DNA of 64,000 nt from Alitta virens (taxonomy: Eukaryota > Annelida > Polychaeta > Phyllodocida > Nereididae), in assembly GCA_932294295.1 (NCBI GenBank), contig OW028580.1:12925374-12989373 (forward strand), in the 5' to 3' direction. The translations under genes were made by a program, and so were the position numbers. The notes under the pieces are model-generated. The model saw only the letters and a program-made list of their open reading frames with translations. It did no database searches and was not told where the DNA came from. The stretch's first letter is position 1. The number at the start of each line of letters is the position of its first letter. Shown here one piece after another: positions 23,301 to 34,781 of the stretch.

Positions 23301-26300
23301 TCAGACTTGTTCAGAAGTTTCTCAATGCCAAACCCATTGCCAAACACATCGGGATGCCTGGGTTCATCATTTCAAATGCCAGCAGAATAATGCTCCAACA
23401 GTGAGTTCAATTAAATGCACACAAAACACTAACTACTAAATATTATGAACATGGTTGCTCTCATCTCGCAGTCCTTTTTGCAGTGTCTGCTGATACAGTG
23501 GTAATAATAGGGTATTAATTCTTACCGACAACAGCCAATCAGAGCATCTGTCTAAGATCACAGGTGTGGTGTCAAAAAGCTGTCTTGTATTTATCAGAGA
23601 GGTCCTTGATAATGGCACTCTGGCAGCAGCCAATGCCAATTCTCATCTATTGTTTGCCTACAAATAATGTTTTATTCATCCATGGCTAAAGATTAAGCAT
23701 TATCATTCGTGTTAATCTGTGTTATTGCAGAAGTGCCTGATATTAAACATTATCCATCCTCAATTTAAATGAAACTTGGCTGACATTTAAGATTATCACT
23801 TAAGATCTCGATTTCATTAAACTGAATAATTGCGCTGTAGCCGGAATCGTATAAATGAATGTCTCTTGATTTGACAGCATGGGGCTCGGCCTAGACCAGG
23901 GACTGGAGATGCTCAGTTCGATGGGATCGCCACTTTCTGCCAATGTCCACAAACTGAACAGTGATGATCCTTTGCCTGAGATTGAACCCGGAACCTGTCC
24001 TTGGCCTAAGTATGTCTATTTCACGTCTCTCAAGCCTTATTTAATTGAGTCTGTAGCAACACTTTTTAAAATTTTTTTTTTTCACCAACCTATCACTGGC
24101 ACTGTAAAATTTCTTGTTATTTCTTAGGTACAATTGCCCAAGGAGCAGCCATTTCCGATCTTTCGATGGCAGTTGTAACAATTTCAACCATCCACTTTGG
24201 GGACGCTCTCTTACTCCGTTAATGCGATTCGTCAAACCTCAGTATAGTGATGGTAAGTATTCTTTCAAATGCCAAAACTACATGGCATGTTAACATTGTA
24301 ATAAGATGCCAAAACTACATGGAATGTCAACATTGCAATAAGACGTCAAAACTACATGGCATGTCAACATTGTAATATGATGCCAAAACTACATGGCATA
24401 TCAACATTGTAATATGATGCCAAAACTACATTGCAACTGTCAACATTGCAATGAGATTCCCCTTTAAGTTGTAATTGTTATTGTTCACACCTACAAGCTA
24501 TTCTGAGCTAGACATAATAGTAAGGCTTCGGACTCTTATTTACACCAACCAATGAGATCATCTGTTTTAGTCAAAAGAGCAGTGTCAATACATGTCTGGG
24601 TTCTGATGACATAATACAGTCTGGATAATATGGAAGCTAACCAGATAATGACACAGTACTGTCAGAAAATTCTTGATAATTGACACAGCACTTGAGCAGC
24701 TGGCATCACAATATTACCTGAAAATTGCAGAAAGCATAATTCGCAATACTTAAACAATTTGTATACAACTTTTCAGGCATCCAGGCACTGCGAAGAAGCG
24801 TTGATGGTAGTGAACTGCCCTCAGCTCGCTTGGTCAGCTACAGCATCAATGAAGACAGAGATGCTCCTCATCACATCCACACTGTCATGTTGATGCAATG
24901 GGGACAGTTCATGGATCATGACATGACACTAACTGCAATCACTAAATTGCCTTTGGATCCAAGCGGTAAGTGGTTGAAACCAAGCACCTTCGGGTGTACA
25001 ATAATTTACTGTTTTTGAGAGTACTGAAAGTGACTGTGCTTGCTCGAGACAACAATTAAGTCGTATCCCAATAATGATAACTGCAATTTTGTCATTATTG
25101 TGTTCGTTAAAATAGGATTGGCTGTAGCAGTGCTCTCGAACTTGTGGGCATACAAAGATGCTACATTATTTTCACCTAAACTACCTAGCCTTCCGTACAT
25201 TTTTGGTATATATTTTTTTTTTTCAGGCCATGGTAATACTGTTGACATTGAATGTGGTGTCGATGGCTGTGCGACAGAGTTGGAAGCTTGTGTACCAATT
25301 CCGGTGGAGCAGAATGATCCGGCTTTCAAAGGAAAGAGATGCTTGGAGTTTGTACGATCTCAAGGAGTACCAAACCTGGACTGCACAATGGGTAAATGAA
25401 TGAATTAAGACTGTCCAGCATTAAGACCATTTAAGTTTATAAATTATATTTCGAAATTTTCCATTACGCAGTTTCATATTTTTTTAAGAAAAAGGTATGA
25501 CTGAAAACATCAGATTCTGTACATTGATTTAAAATTTTAGAATTCTGGGACACACGTTTTAGTCTAATAAGATTATGATGAATTTCAGGACCAAGAGAAC
25601 AGATCAACCAACAAACGGCATTCTTGGATGGTTCGATGATTTATGGAACAAACAAACAAGAAAATCAAAGACTTAGGGACGTAACCAACAGTAAGCAAGA
25701 TTGCACATTGTAAAAACTTTGATGATCTACCATTTTCTTTTCTCATTTCACAGCTTTGTCCAGCAACACTGTCAAGTCATTCTAAACGTTTATTTATTTT
25801 TTGACAAGTAATATGATAAGGATTTTGTCTAGGTGATCAATCAAGTTTTACAGTCAAATCCATAAGAGTTGTGAATCCAGGCCTCTCATTGGCTAAGGCA
25901 GTCCCCCAACCAATAAGAGTCCTGGATTCACATGACATCATCTGGAGTTTAGCTTCCGAGTCTATGAGATTGGTTTCCAACTTCATGAATTTGGCTGTAA
26001 TGGAATATTACTGTTGTACAAGAGGTCTCGGCTTTCATTCTTAGTTGGGTTACTCAATTTCAAATATTGCGTAATTTACAAAATAAGCATGGTCAAAATC
26101 CCAATTCTTATGGCTTAGTAAGCTTATATGACCAGCTGCCACACTATGTTAAGGGTGGGGTCCATTGTTCACGGTAAGCACAAAATAGCTGCCGGTCCTA
26201 AGGACCAGCTGTGTGGGAAAGCTTCCGGTCCTTAAGCAAACATGCCGGTCCCTACCAGGCCATAACATTAGCCTCTCATTCAGACCTGCCGGACCCCAGG

Positions 26301-29300
26301 ACCGGGAAGTCATCAAACCTGTCGGTTCAGGCTTGAAGCTGCTGGTCAGGACCGACGGACCGGCCCTTATTTCGAACACTGGTGGGGTCTTGCACTTGCC
26401 TCAGCATAGGCACCATGTTCAAGGCACCTCCCAACTTAACATCTTGTGGGATTGACATCCAGCTGGGATGTAGCTCCTAAAAAGTCCCGGGCTGGGGATC
26501 AAACCTTGGACTTTAAGAAGAGCTGACTAATTAAATGTAGAATTGGTGTATCACCTCAACCATTATAGGCCACTCAATGTTATTTATTTAGACTGTTGAT
26601 TTTTTGTCGCAGATAGAGGAAGAATGAGGGTATCCCAAAATCCCAGAGGACACAGACTTCAGGCCATGCTTCCCACCACCACAGAAGACCCAGAATGCAA
26701 CATGTTCCAACAGACCCCTTGCTTCCTGGCTGGTATGCTATTACATATTGAATTGCAATATTAGATTTTGGTTTAATTTTAACTCATTATATTGTAAACC
26801 GATGGTTCTTTTTACATTGGATGACTAAAGTGATAGACGACCAGCTATCAGCGGCCAGACATTCATCATGATGTACTCATTAACCGTTTGGGCAGAGAGT
26901 CCTAATTGTCCAAGAAAGTAAACCAATTAACCAGAGAATGTCAAAATAATATCTCATGTGATTTGATGATTTTCATCTACAGATTCAGCGTCCCTGTTGG
27001 GAATTGAACCAATGATCTTTTTATGTACTCGCAATTGTGTGTGTGTGTGATTAGGGCTTTACGTCCTGTATTTCTGCACCAGTTGGGCTAATTAGGACAG
27101 GCAGAGACCATGGCAATGAGACGAAGGATGAAACAGCCATCCAAATTAGGCTCGACTGGGAATCGAACCTGAGACACAGCGGTTGGAAGCCCAGAGCGCT
27201 ACCTCTGAGCTAGGCCCCGCCCTATGTACTCGCAATTAACAATGCTACTTAGTTTGAAACTAGCTCAATTGATCACATCAACTGCACAAGTCACACTTCA
27301 AATAAAACATGCATCCTATTTCTCAACCTAAGGCAATTCTTAATGTTGAAAGACTGAATTCAGATCAAATTTCAAAACCATCATTCAATCATTACTTCTT
27401 GCAGGTGATGAAAGAGTAAACGAACAAAATGCATTGACGACCATGCACACAATTTGGATGAGACACCACAATTACATTGAGGAGAACCTTCACAGGGTTA
27501 ACAGACATTGGAATGGAGAGAGACTGTTCCAGGTATTGCATAACCCCACCATAAGACCAGCATCTTCCTGTTAGGCCACTTCACTATATTGAGATAAACC
27601 CTTGAAAAATGTTGACCACCTTGCTAGATCTAGTGCAACAAGTTTCTTCGAAATCGAAACTTTATTCTTACCAGTTTGCAGTATAACACTACTAAGGCCA
27701 CTACATGTTTGGATTGAGGGTAGCCTTTTATCATATCCAATACACGAAATAAATTCATCACCAAGCTACATGGAGCACCTATCAAAACCTCTTCCAGCTG
27801 TTCTCATTATAATGTATACTAGAAATTAAATCACCTTCTAATGCTACATTTTTACATTTATCAAAATTTCAAACATCATTTCAGGAATCAAGGAGGATCG
27901 TCATTGCCACTATTCAGCAAATCATGTTCAATGAATTTCTGCCCATTGTACTTGGTCCTTCTCAACTGGACAAATATGATCTGAGATTGGAACCATCAGG
28001 ATTCTACAATGGTAAATGTGGCTTACATAAGAGACATAGTAAATTGAACTTAAAATAAAACGATGTATTGTTTCTCTGTTATATGTAGCTACTGGCAAAA
28101 TATACTAGGAGTTGCTTTCTGTTTCTTTGAATTACATGTTCAATTGCAATTAAATGTAAAACATTCAAATTCCCTGTGATTAGTAGATATTAAATTTTGA
28201 GAATTACTAAAATGTTGATAAACAAAAACTTTTTTTAAACATAGAGACAAAATGTTATTGATGTACACATGTTGTGTTCTGCAGGTTATGACCAGAGCGT
28301 CAATCCAGGCATCGCAAATTCCTTTTCTGCAGCTGCTTTCCGTTTTGGCCACAGCTTGCTTATTCCAACATTCCACCGTCTCGATGCAAACTATGATAAT
28401 GAATTCTCACATCAGCTCAGTGAGGTAAGAAGTGAACTAATAAATGGAGCTGTAATATATACTTAAAGTGTAATCAGTCTAGTCTTAAATTCGCATCTAT
28501 GTTAAATGCACTCCATTTTTCATATAAAAGAAAAGCACCATATTGTGGTCATGTACTGGTTGATTCTAATTGTAGCTCTTTATTCCTTCGACTTTGGACT
28601 AAAGCACAAACAATTCATTTCATTGTGATTAATAACTTCATCTTCAGATGTTTTTCCGACCAATGCGGTTGACAGAACCAGGCAGCATTGATGGTTTTGC
28701 CAGGGGATTGTGTCAGAGCCGAGCTCAAACTATAGACCGATTTATCACGCGTGAGGTAATAACATTTTTGTTGAGCCTTAAAAATTTTCAATTAAGGCCT
28801 ACCACTATACCCAATGCACTTGAAAAAGAAAAAGAAGAACACAAGTATAAAAAGAAACAACCTACAGATAACTTGCCATTAACTAATGGCGATGAAAATC
28901 ATTACCCAATATCTCATTCCAAACTTAATTCATATTTTGTTAGCTTCAGCTGATGATAACTGCATATTTCTGCACCTACTACACCATACTTATTAAAACT
29001 GAAAAACCAATGTGTAATATGCTGTGCATTTCTCTCTTTTAAATCTTTCGTAGGTAACCAACAAGCTGTTTTCGGAGGACCCACCCCACGGGCTTGGGCA
29101 TGACTTAGTTTCTCTGAACATCCAACGTGCAAGGGATCATGGTGTTCCAGGTAATGAGCCCATTGTTCAAACTACACCATAACTGAAAATGCATCCACAT
29201 TATCAAAGCAGTAGCTAGCACATCTACATGGCCAAATGTGCCTCGTGCATTTTCCATGAGAAGGATAAATGCTAATTATAATGAGGCAAAAACCATGCGT

Positions 29301-31757
29301 TTATCCAAACACATGGAAAACGCACGTGGCACAATTGGCCATGTAGCAATTGGGCTAAAGGGAAGTTCCCACTAGTCAAGCCCCGGTAGATGAGGTGTGT
29401 GTGTGTGTTATTGTTTAACGCCTCATCAGCACCTGAGTGAGCTATGTAGAGGCTCTCTAGGTTAAGATTGATTATCTATATTTGGTAGTAGAAACCAGAA
29501 GCATATAAAAAATCAATAATTGTCTGGATTGGATATCTAGTAAAGAGATGTTGTAAGGTAGTAGCTTGAAACAGGTCTTCTAATGCGTTGTAAGTGGGTG
29601 CAATCTAATAAAATATGTTTGATTGTTAGGGGGCCAATAACTCTGGCATACCGGTGCCGGTTCATTGACTAAAAGGTGTAAATGTGTAAGTCTTGAATGT
29701 CCTATGAGGCATCTGTGATATATTCCTTGATCTTTGCGAGTATTGAACCTACTAGGTATTTTATTTTGAATGCAAGGTAAGATTGAATGCAACTTATTAC
29801 ATTCATTCCATTGTCTTTGTCACCGGTAGATGAGGTAGTTGTGCCTGGATTTTACATGATACCAAGATCCAACGAGTCCAAGATAAAACATGTTGAACTA
29901 GTACTATCCCAATTCAGTTGGCAATGCTTAGCCTTGTGCCACCCTTAATAAAACTAACAGTTCAGAATGTTTGACCTCAATCACTCAATGCCTTAATTCC
30001 GTTTCACAGGTTACAACTTCTACCGCGAGTGGTGTGGACTTGGAAAAGCAGGATCTTTCGATGACCTGGTTGATATCGAACCTTTCATACGAGTCAAGTT
30101 CAAGAATCTCTACAAGTAAGTGAAGAAAACCTTGACCATGTGCTCGTCTCTTGTGATAAAGCTCACGTTGGATTCTAGGTCATTTTTGGATCTCTCCATA
30201 TGTCAGTTCTTAAATATAATAAACATATTTAGGTTATAACTATCTTTAGCCTTTGAATATATCTTGCACCCCCAAATTATTAGGACCAAGAAAATGACTA
30301 TCATACTAAAGGTTTGCTTTGTCAAAAAATTTCACTTCAAGCATTGGACATCACTACAGAAGTGAGATTAAGGACTTCATGTAGAGTGCTACTTTTATTG
30401 TCCGTGTCTCAATGCCTCAATGCTAGTGGGTCTGAAGCTAAGTCAGCTACCATGTTACGCATTTGACCCATGGTGGGATCTTTAACTTGCCTCAGCATAA
30501 ACACCGAGTACAAGGCACTTCTAAGTTATCATCCAATGTAAAGTGCCTGGGCCAGGATTCAAACCCGGGACCTCCAGCAGAGCTGACCAATGTGGAAATG
30601 CCTTAGACCACCCAGCTAATATTAATAATATAGTTCATTATCATTTCTCACTTTCAGGAACGTAGATGACGTAGACCTGTTCCCAGCCGCCCTTGCTGAA
30701 TCACCCGTCGAAGGTGGACTACTGGGGCCGACTTTTGCCTGCATCATTGGTAGGCAGCTAAGAAATTTACGAAAGGGCGACAGATTCTGGTATGAAAATT
30801 CTGGGCCACAGGGCTTCACTTCGGGTAAGCATATTTCCTTTTATAATATCAAAAGTAGTTAATATTAAGCTGAACAAGAAATACCAAACAACAAATTTTG
30901 TTAACATATCACGGAATTGTTTATCTATAATAAGTTAATAACCATATATACCAGTTTTGTATACTTGGTATAAAGGTACAGCCTGATAAACCCAATTTAA
31001 ATTTTACCCAAAAGTCCAGGAATCATACGCCCTAGAATGTTTGTGTCACGGACACTAATCTACACCGTACCGCATCGTAGAAATAACCTTAACCCCGGAC
31101 TTATGCGTACAATATGCTGGAGTCGTACTTGTTATAATTGTGTTACAACACAATTCAATTTATTTCAGACCAACTTAATGAAATTAGGAAGATGATGCTG
31201 TCTAAAGTGGTCTGCACAAATTCTGATGGAATTGGACACATTCAACCAGCCGTGATGCAATTGCCCTTCAGACAAGCTTATCCTGATGACAGGTAAAGTA
31301 CCTAAGAGCCAATAGTTACAATTTTGACCATGAAAGCGATTTACTTATAAGTTTACATGGACTTAATTAATTGAAATAGAAACTGACATTTTAGATAATT
31401 ACATATCATGTTACATTTGTTGAAATGCCATTATCTGGGAGCCACCCTTAACAGCACAACCCTTAACTGTTATCAATTAATAAAAAAACAGTGCACTGTA
31501 ATCATTTGAAATAATTTGACGCACACCAATTAGATAATGGCTTAAAGAGACCTCAGTTGTCAGCTGGACATAAGAAATTTTAAGTGTACTATTAAATTCC
31601 CAATAATTTAATTTTGCAATTATTTTTCAACAGGGTGCAAGGTGGTCGAGATGGCCTGAACGCGAAGTGGTTCACTCAGTTGTGGCATTCAAACTACAAC
31701 TCTCGCGTCAACTGTTCCTGTTTACCCGACATCGACTTTTACCAGTGGGCTGAATAG
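15900..31757 (+). CDS. Secreted heme peroxidase with two N-terminal chitin-binding (CBM14) domains; complete, 23 exons
   Basis: Exons: 15900-15922, 19276-19379, 20299-20466, 21183-21371, 21637-21804, 22492-22551, 22870-22974, 23286-23400, 23878-24009, 24128-24252, 24777-24965, 25227-25391, 25589-25690, 26613-26732, 27405-27532, 27885-28011, 28285-28424, 28648-28755, 29054-29150, 30010-30115, 30658-30824, 31169-31292, 31634-31757. All junctions are GT-AG and keep phase, giving 961 residues. A signal peptide covers about 1-24 and an RGKR site lies at 33-36. Six-cysteine chitin-binding domains lie at 46-97 and 165-216, with a basic linker between them carrying REKR at 141-144. The animal peroxidase domain runs from about 351 to the end. 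WGQFMDHD supplies Gln440, Asp443 and distal His444. GDERVNE supplies catalytic Arg592 and heme-linking Glu595. FRFGHS supplies proximal His696, and SLNIQRARDHG supplies Asn778. Gln596 replaces the methionine that makes the third heme bond in myeloperoxidase. Inferred role: hydrogen-peroxide-dependent oxidation at a chitinous extracellular matrix. Confidence 0.93.
16288..16331. repeat. (CTAT)n microsatellite
   Basis: About eleven CTAT units in peroxidase intron 1, the complement of the GATA motif that dominates 14663-15260. Confidence 0.9.
16760..17391. repeat. (GTA)n trinucleotide array with periodic phase slips
   Basis: 632 bp of GTA/TAG/AGT repeats interrupted at irregular intervals by an extra A (GTAAGTAGT), which shifts the repeat register, plus a few point variants. 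It lies in peroxidase intron 1. The long minus-strand frame of tyrosine, leucine and threonine runs is an artefact of this array. Confidence 0.95.
17883..18460. mobile_element. MITE-like element with 23-bp terminal inverted repeats
   Basis: The left end at 17883-17905 and the inverse of the right end at 18438-18460 match at 21 of 23 positions; the shared core is TCTCCGAAAATGG followed by T or C and GTCCG. The 578-bp body is non-coding and has an internal GGGGGCAGCAGCCCCC palindrome near 18173. No target-site duplication is evident. It lies in peroxidase intron 1. Confidence 0.75.
18883..18963. repeat. 20-bp inverted repeat (hairpin or mini-MITE)
   Basis: CCAGATAGCATTCCAAATCG at 18883-18902 is complementary, with one mismatch, to 18944-18963; the loop is 41 nt. 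A C-tract of 14 precedes it directly. It lies in peroxidase intron 1. It could be a short palindromic element or a transcribed hairpin; nothing in the sequence decides. Confidence 0.7.
24269..24455. repeat. 37-bp minisatellite, five units
   Basis: Units start ATGCCAAAACTACATGGCAT and are 37, 37, 37, 37 and 39 bp long with a few substitutions each. The array lies in peroxidase intron 10, starting 17 bp after the donor site. The units are head to tail with no spacers, so this is not a CRISPR array. Confidence 0.9.
25871..25931. repeat. Long near-perfect hairpin
   Basis: The arms GTGAATCCAGG and CCTGGATTCAC are exact complements and pairing continues inward (CTCTCATTGG against CCAATAAGAG), giving a stem of about 23 bp with a loop of about 16 nt. 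It is in peroxidase intron 13. Similar CCAATGAGA / CCAATCAGAG words near 23535 and 24545 suggest an interspersed family. Confidence 0.7.
26126..26573 (-). mobile_element. SINE family B, interrupted by a hAT-type MITE
   Basis: From left to right: core (GACCAGCTGCCA), middle (GGTGGGGTCTTGCACTTGCC, CACCATGTTCAAGGCACCT), then, on the minus strand, the tRNA-like head around 26490-26573 with B box and a TGGTTGAGGTGATAC A-box region. The element is split by the insertion at 26163-26381. The head end stops about 40 nt before peroxidase exon 14. Confidence 0.75.
26163..26381. mobile_element. hAT-superfamily MITE nested in SINE B
   Basis: The 219-bp insert is flanked by a perfect 8-bp duplication GTGGGGTC at 26155-26162 and 26382-26389, the size typical of hAT elements. 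The termini are CATTGTTCACGGTAAG and, inverted, CAGTGTTCGAAATAAG, matching the hAT CAGTGTT-type ends. The inside repeats CCGGTCC many times in both orientations. It encodes no transposase and is therefore non-autonomous. Confidence 0.85.
27037..27222 (-). mobile_element. SINE family A, copy 2, with intact target-site duplication
   Basis: Read on the minus strand it carries the tRNA-like head (TAGCTCAGAGGTAGCGCTCT, B box GGTTCGATTCCCAG) and ends GGACGTAAAGCCCTAATC with a (CA)n tail. The perfect 15-bp duplication TATGTACTCGCAATT lies at 27022-27036 and 27223-27237. It is in peroxidase intron 14. Confidence 0.9.
29397..29822 (-). mobile_element. 5'-truncated LINE 3' end with target-site duplication
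   Basis: The minus strand encodes a LINE C-terminal fragment (IYHRCLIGHSRLTHLHLL, NEPAPVC) followed by a stop-ridden tail and a terminal (CA)n run. The perfect 14-bp duplication CCGGTAGATGAGGT is at 29383-29396 and 29823-29836. Typical target-primed reverse transcription products are 5'-truncated like this. It is in peroxidase intron 19. Confidence 0.85.
30404..30617 (-). mobile_element. SINE family B copy next to a 3' splice site
   Basis: Core words GGTCTGAAGCTAAGTCAGCT and CACCGAGTACAAGGCACTTC lead into a minus-strand tRNA-like head with a clear B box (GGTTTGAATCC). The body lacks the GACCAGC...GGCAGAC part. It ends about 40 nt before peroxidase exon 21, leaving a short AT/T-rich acceptor region. 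Confidence 0.75.
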
Positions 31758-34700
31758 ATTAGAAAATCCATGAAACATGTCGCCCAGTCAAAAATTCCGA
31801 AAGACGCTCTGCAGTCATCTGTTGTTAATTGCGCAGCGTTAATTAATGCAAAATGCTTCTAGTCTACAATACCAAGTATTACAGATAACAGCTGCTTTAA
31901 TTAATTATAGTAAAGTAAAATAATTTAATTGATTGCGAGTGCAACATCTAATAATGAAGGGAAAACCATGACATTTTTAGAGTAGTGTTACATGAAATTT
32001 ATGTTCACAAAAGAGTAACTAGAAAAATCATTTGTATTTTGGTTTTATGACTCTAAACACATCTAATAAGTTACATATCTAATGTATAGAACTCGCATCT
32101 ATACTATATCAAAGATGATATGGAACTTTACTTACCTATACATTACAATTATTTGAATCGCAGCTTGACTATATTTATTCCCTTTTCATTATTTGCTCTA
32201 TTAATCATGCTTACAGAGGACTTACAATAATTTTAACAATTTGTGTGACCTCCAACCTGAAAAATTGCCAGAATATATTGTATCCATGAAAATAAAACCA
32301 TAAAATGTGGTTTCATTGTATTGTATTGTGTCAATGGTACTGCGCTGAACCTTCATCAGCTGATATGACCAGCCACCAGAGGCAGACATCATGGTGAAAT
32401 GATAAGTTTGGAGTCCACACCAGAGGACAAACACATTGGTTCTGCTAAACAATATGATACAAATAATCTTATAACTATTGAAACTATATCTGCGTGTCTG
32501 GAGGCTACCTAAAATATAAATACATGGGTTTACAGTCTTTAATTGACTTTATAATTACACCCTTGGCAGGCCTGTTCGAGCATGAGCCTATCTCTACTCC
32601 CAGCCATGGATAGTATACAGCTGGGCAGCCGCAGTCAGCACATACACTGAAGATTAGCACTCTACATCGCCGTCACTGCCTATTCTACATTGTAGCTAAG
32701 TACCTAAAGACAATGTTATTGTCGCTAACTTTAGATGGAACCAGCACACTTCCTTGAAGCATACATAATTTATTGTGTCGCTATGTGACTAAGATAATGA
32801 AACGATAAACAGTCATAGTGAAATTAAATTTTGAATATATCAAACAAACATGAAATTTGAATGAAATTCACATGCAATATATAATTAAGCATTTTCTTTT
32901 CCAAAGCATATCATATAGATGAAATTCACATGTTGTAGACGGAGGAGCATTTTGAAATTCACATATTGTATAATCATAATCAGATGGGCAGGTCATCTCT
33001 TCTAGGATGGCTCCTTTGCCCAAGAAGGCTCCCCTCAATTTGATCAAAGTTTCCAGTACCCTAATGCTAGGAACGTCATATGCTAAGGATTAAATTATCA
33101 TACTAAATATCAAAAACTGTAACAATTTTGTACAGTTGATATGGTTGATTTATTCATTCATAATTAATAACATTAACATCATAAATAAACAGGAATGTTG
33201 CAAATATTTAGCATAATAAGCACATCAGAGATAATCAGATACCTCATTATCATTTCTACATAACAATAACCAGAAAATTCACAATGAATAATTGACACTG
33301 TCACTGTCAAAACAATACAATATAGAATATCGTTTCATATTTGCAAATATTGTAATATAATCATAAGCTGTACAAAACACTTGACAATTAAGCTGTACCC
33401 ATATTCTATAGGTGTTTTAATCATGAAACAGGTGTGCCAATTCACTTGAATAATAACCACTAAAAGCATAGATTATTTAATATACAGTGCACCGTAGAGG
33501 ATAAATTAATCGAAGCTATCTGATATTCACAATAATTTCCTTTATGTGTATTAACGGTAAAGTTAGTGCCATTGACAATGTAAAAAATGAATATACAATC
33601 ATTCATATTAACTAATGAGGTGTTCATGACATTTTATGTGATGTGAAAATACAACTTCATAGCTTTGTGTGGAATATAATGCAAATAGTTTAGCTCCAAT
33701 GTGGCTATAATCTTAATTTCATTGAAATTATCACATGGCATGCGACACAATAACCAACAATGGGAGCAGTTGCCCTTGGCTAGCATTCTCAATAATAATG
33801 AAATAAAAAAATACACAATAAATTTGTTAAATATATTTAAAAGAAATATCAAAATCAAAATATCAGTATTACAATACATACAGCCCAGACTTTGGGCTCT
33901 GGCCTTCCCTTTAAATTAGCAGAAACTAGCCCAAACACATCAACCCAAAAGTCACGCTAAGAAAAACTTTAAACCGTTAAAAAAGAATCCCATGTGCAAT
34001 ATTTAGACGCTACTAAAATTTTTGTCAGTTGAATTCAACTTTGAATCACTCTGTGGTAAGAATACCCCAGTCCATATTTTCTCAAAATATGTACGGTGCA
34101 ATGAACAATTTATACTTTAATATGCTACTAAATAACAAACATTCATCATATTTAATGCTAGATTTAACTGAAAACTAATTTAACTGAAAACAAATGCAAC
34201 AAAGTCATGTCTGGAAAAGGCTTCAATACCCAATTAACAGTCTACAGTTTATAGTTCTGTGATTGAAAGACCATCAAATTAGAAAATCTCTAATTAAATG
34301 GTCTATCAATTACAGTACTCTGTGATGTATATGGGCCAAAATCATAGAATATAACAATATCCAGAAACAAATTAGCATACTAATAGAGACTGAAAATATT
34401 TTCAATATATAGATTAAGTTAAATATACAATATGTACACATGTAACTGCAATAAAGGCTAAATTAAATATTGTTTTTACCTAATTAACGCTTCAGAATGA
34501 GAAAGCAACTGATGAAAGGAGATTGTGAAATTATTCAACATCTTGGGATATGTTGATTAACGATGTACTCATTTTCTGTCAGATACTATAACAGGAACAT
34601 TCATTTACAGTCATAAATACAATAACAATAAAGTGCACCATTTTATGATTATAATCACAATTTATACAAGTGACTAAATTGAATACGGAAGCAGAATAAG

Positions 34701-34781
34701 TCTCATAACACCAACAGAATCTTGTCAGCCTGTTAGTACTAACAACATCTTACGACAAAATTAATCAATGACTAGAAGAAA
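31758..34781. other. Convergent intergenic region between peroxidase and WDR11
   Basis: Starts with the putative 3' UTR of the peroxidase gene; the first AATAAA is at 32291-32296. A family-B SINE fragment lies at about 32330-32430. A second repeat module, about 32560-32700, also occurs in diverged form at 39510-39660. From 32700 to 34781 the sequence is AT-rich with no exon, structured RNA or repeat that I recognise; part must be WDR11 3' UTR. Confidence 0.6.
32330..32430 (-). mobile_element. SINE family B fragment
   Basis: Contains CAGCTGATATGACCAGCCAC and the CAGAGGCAGACATCATGGTG block of family B, without the tRNA-like head. Confidence 0.65.

Noticed and set aside
24269..24455. Regular repeats resembling a CRISPR array
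   Set aside because: Units are contiguous without unique spacers, lie in an animal intron, and no cas-like genes are present; this is a minisatellite.
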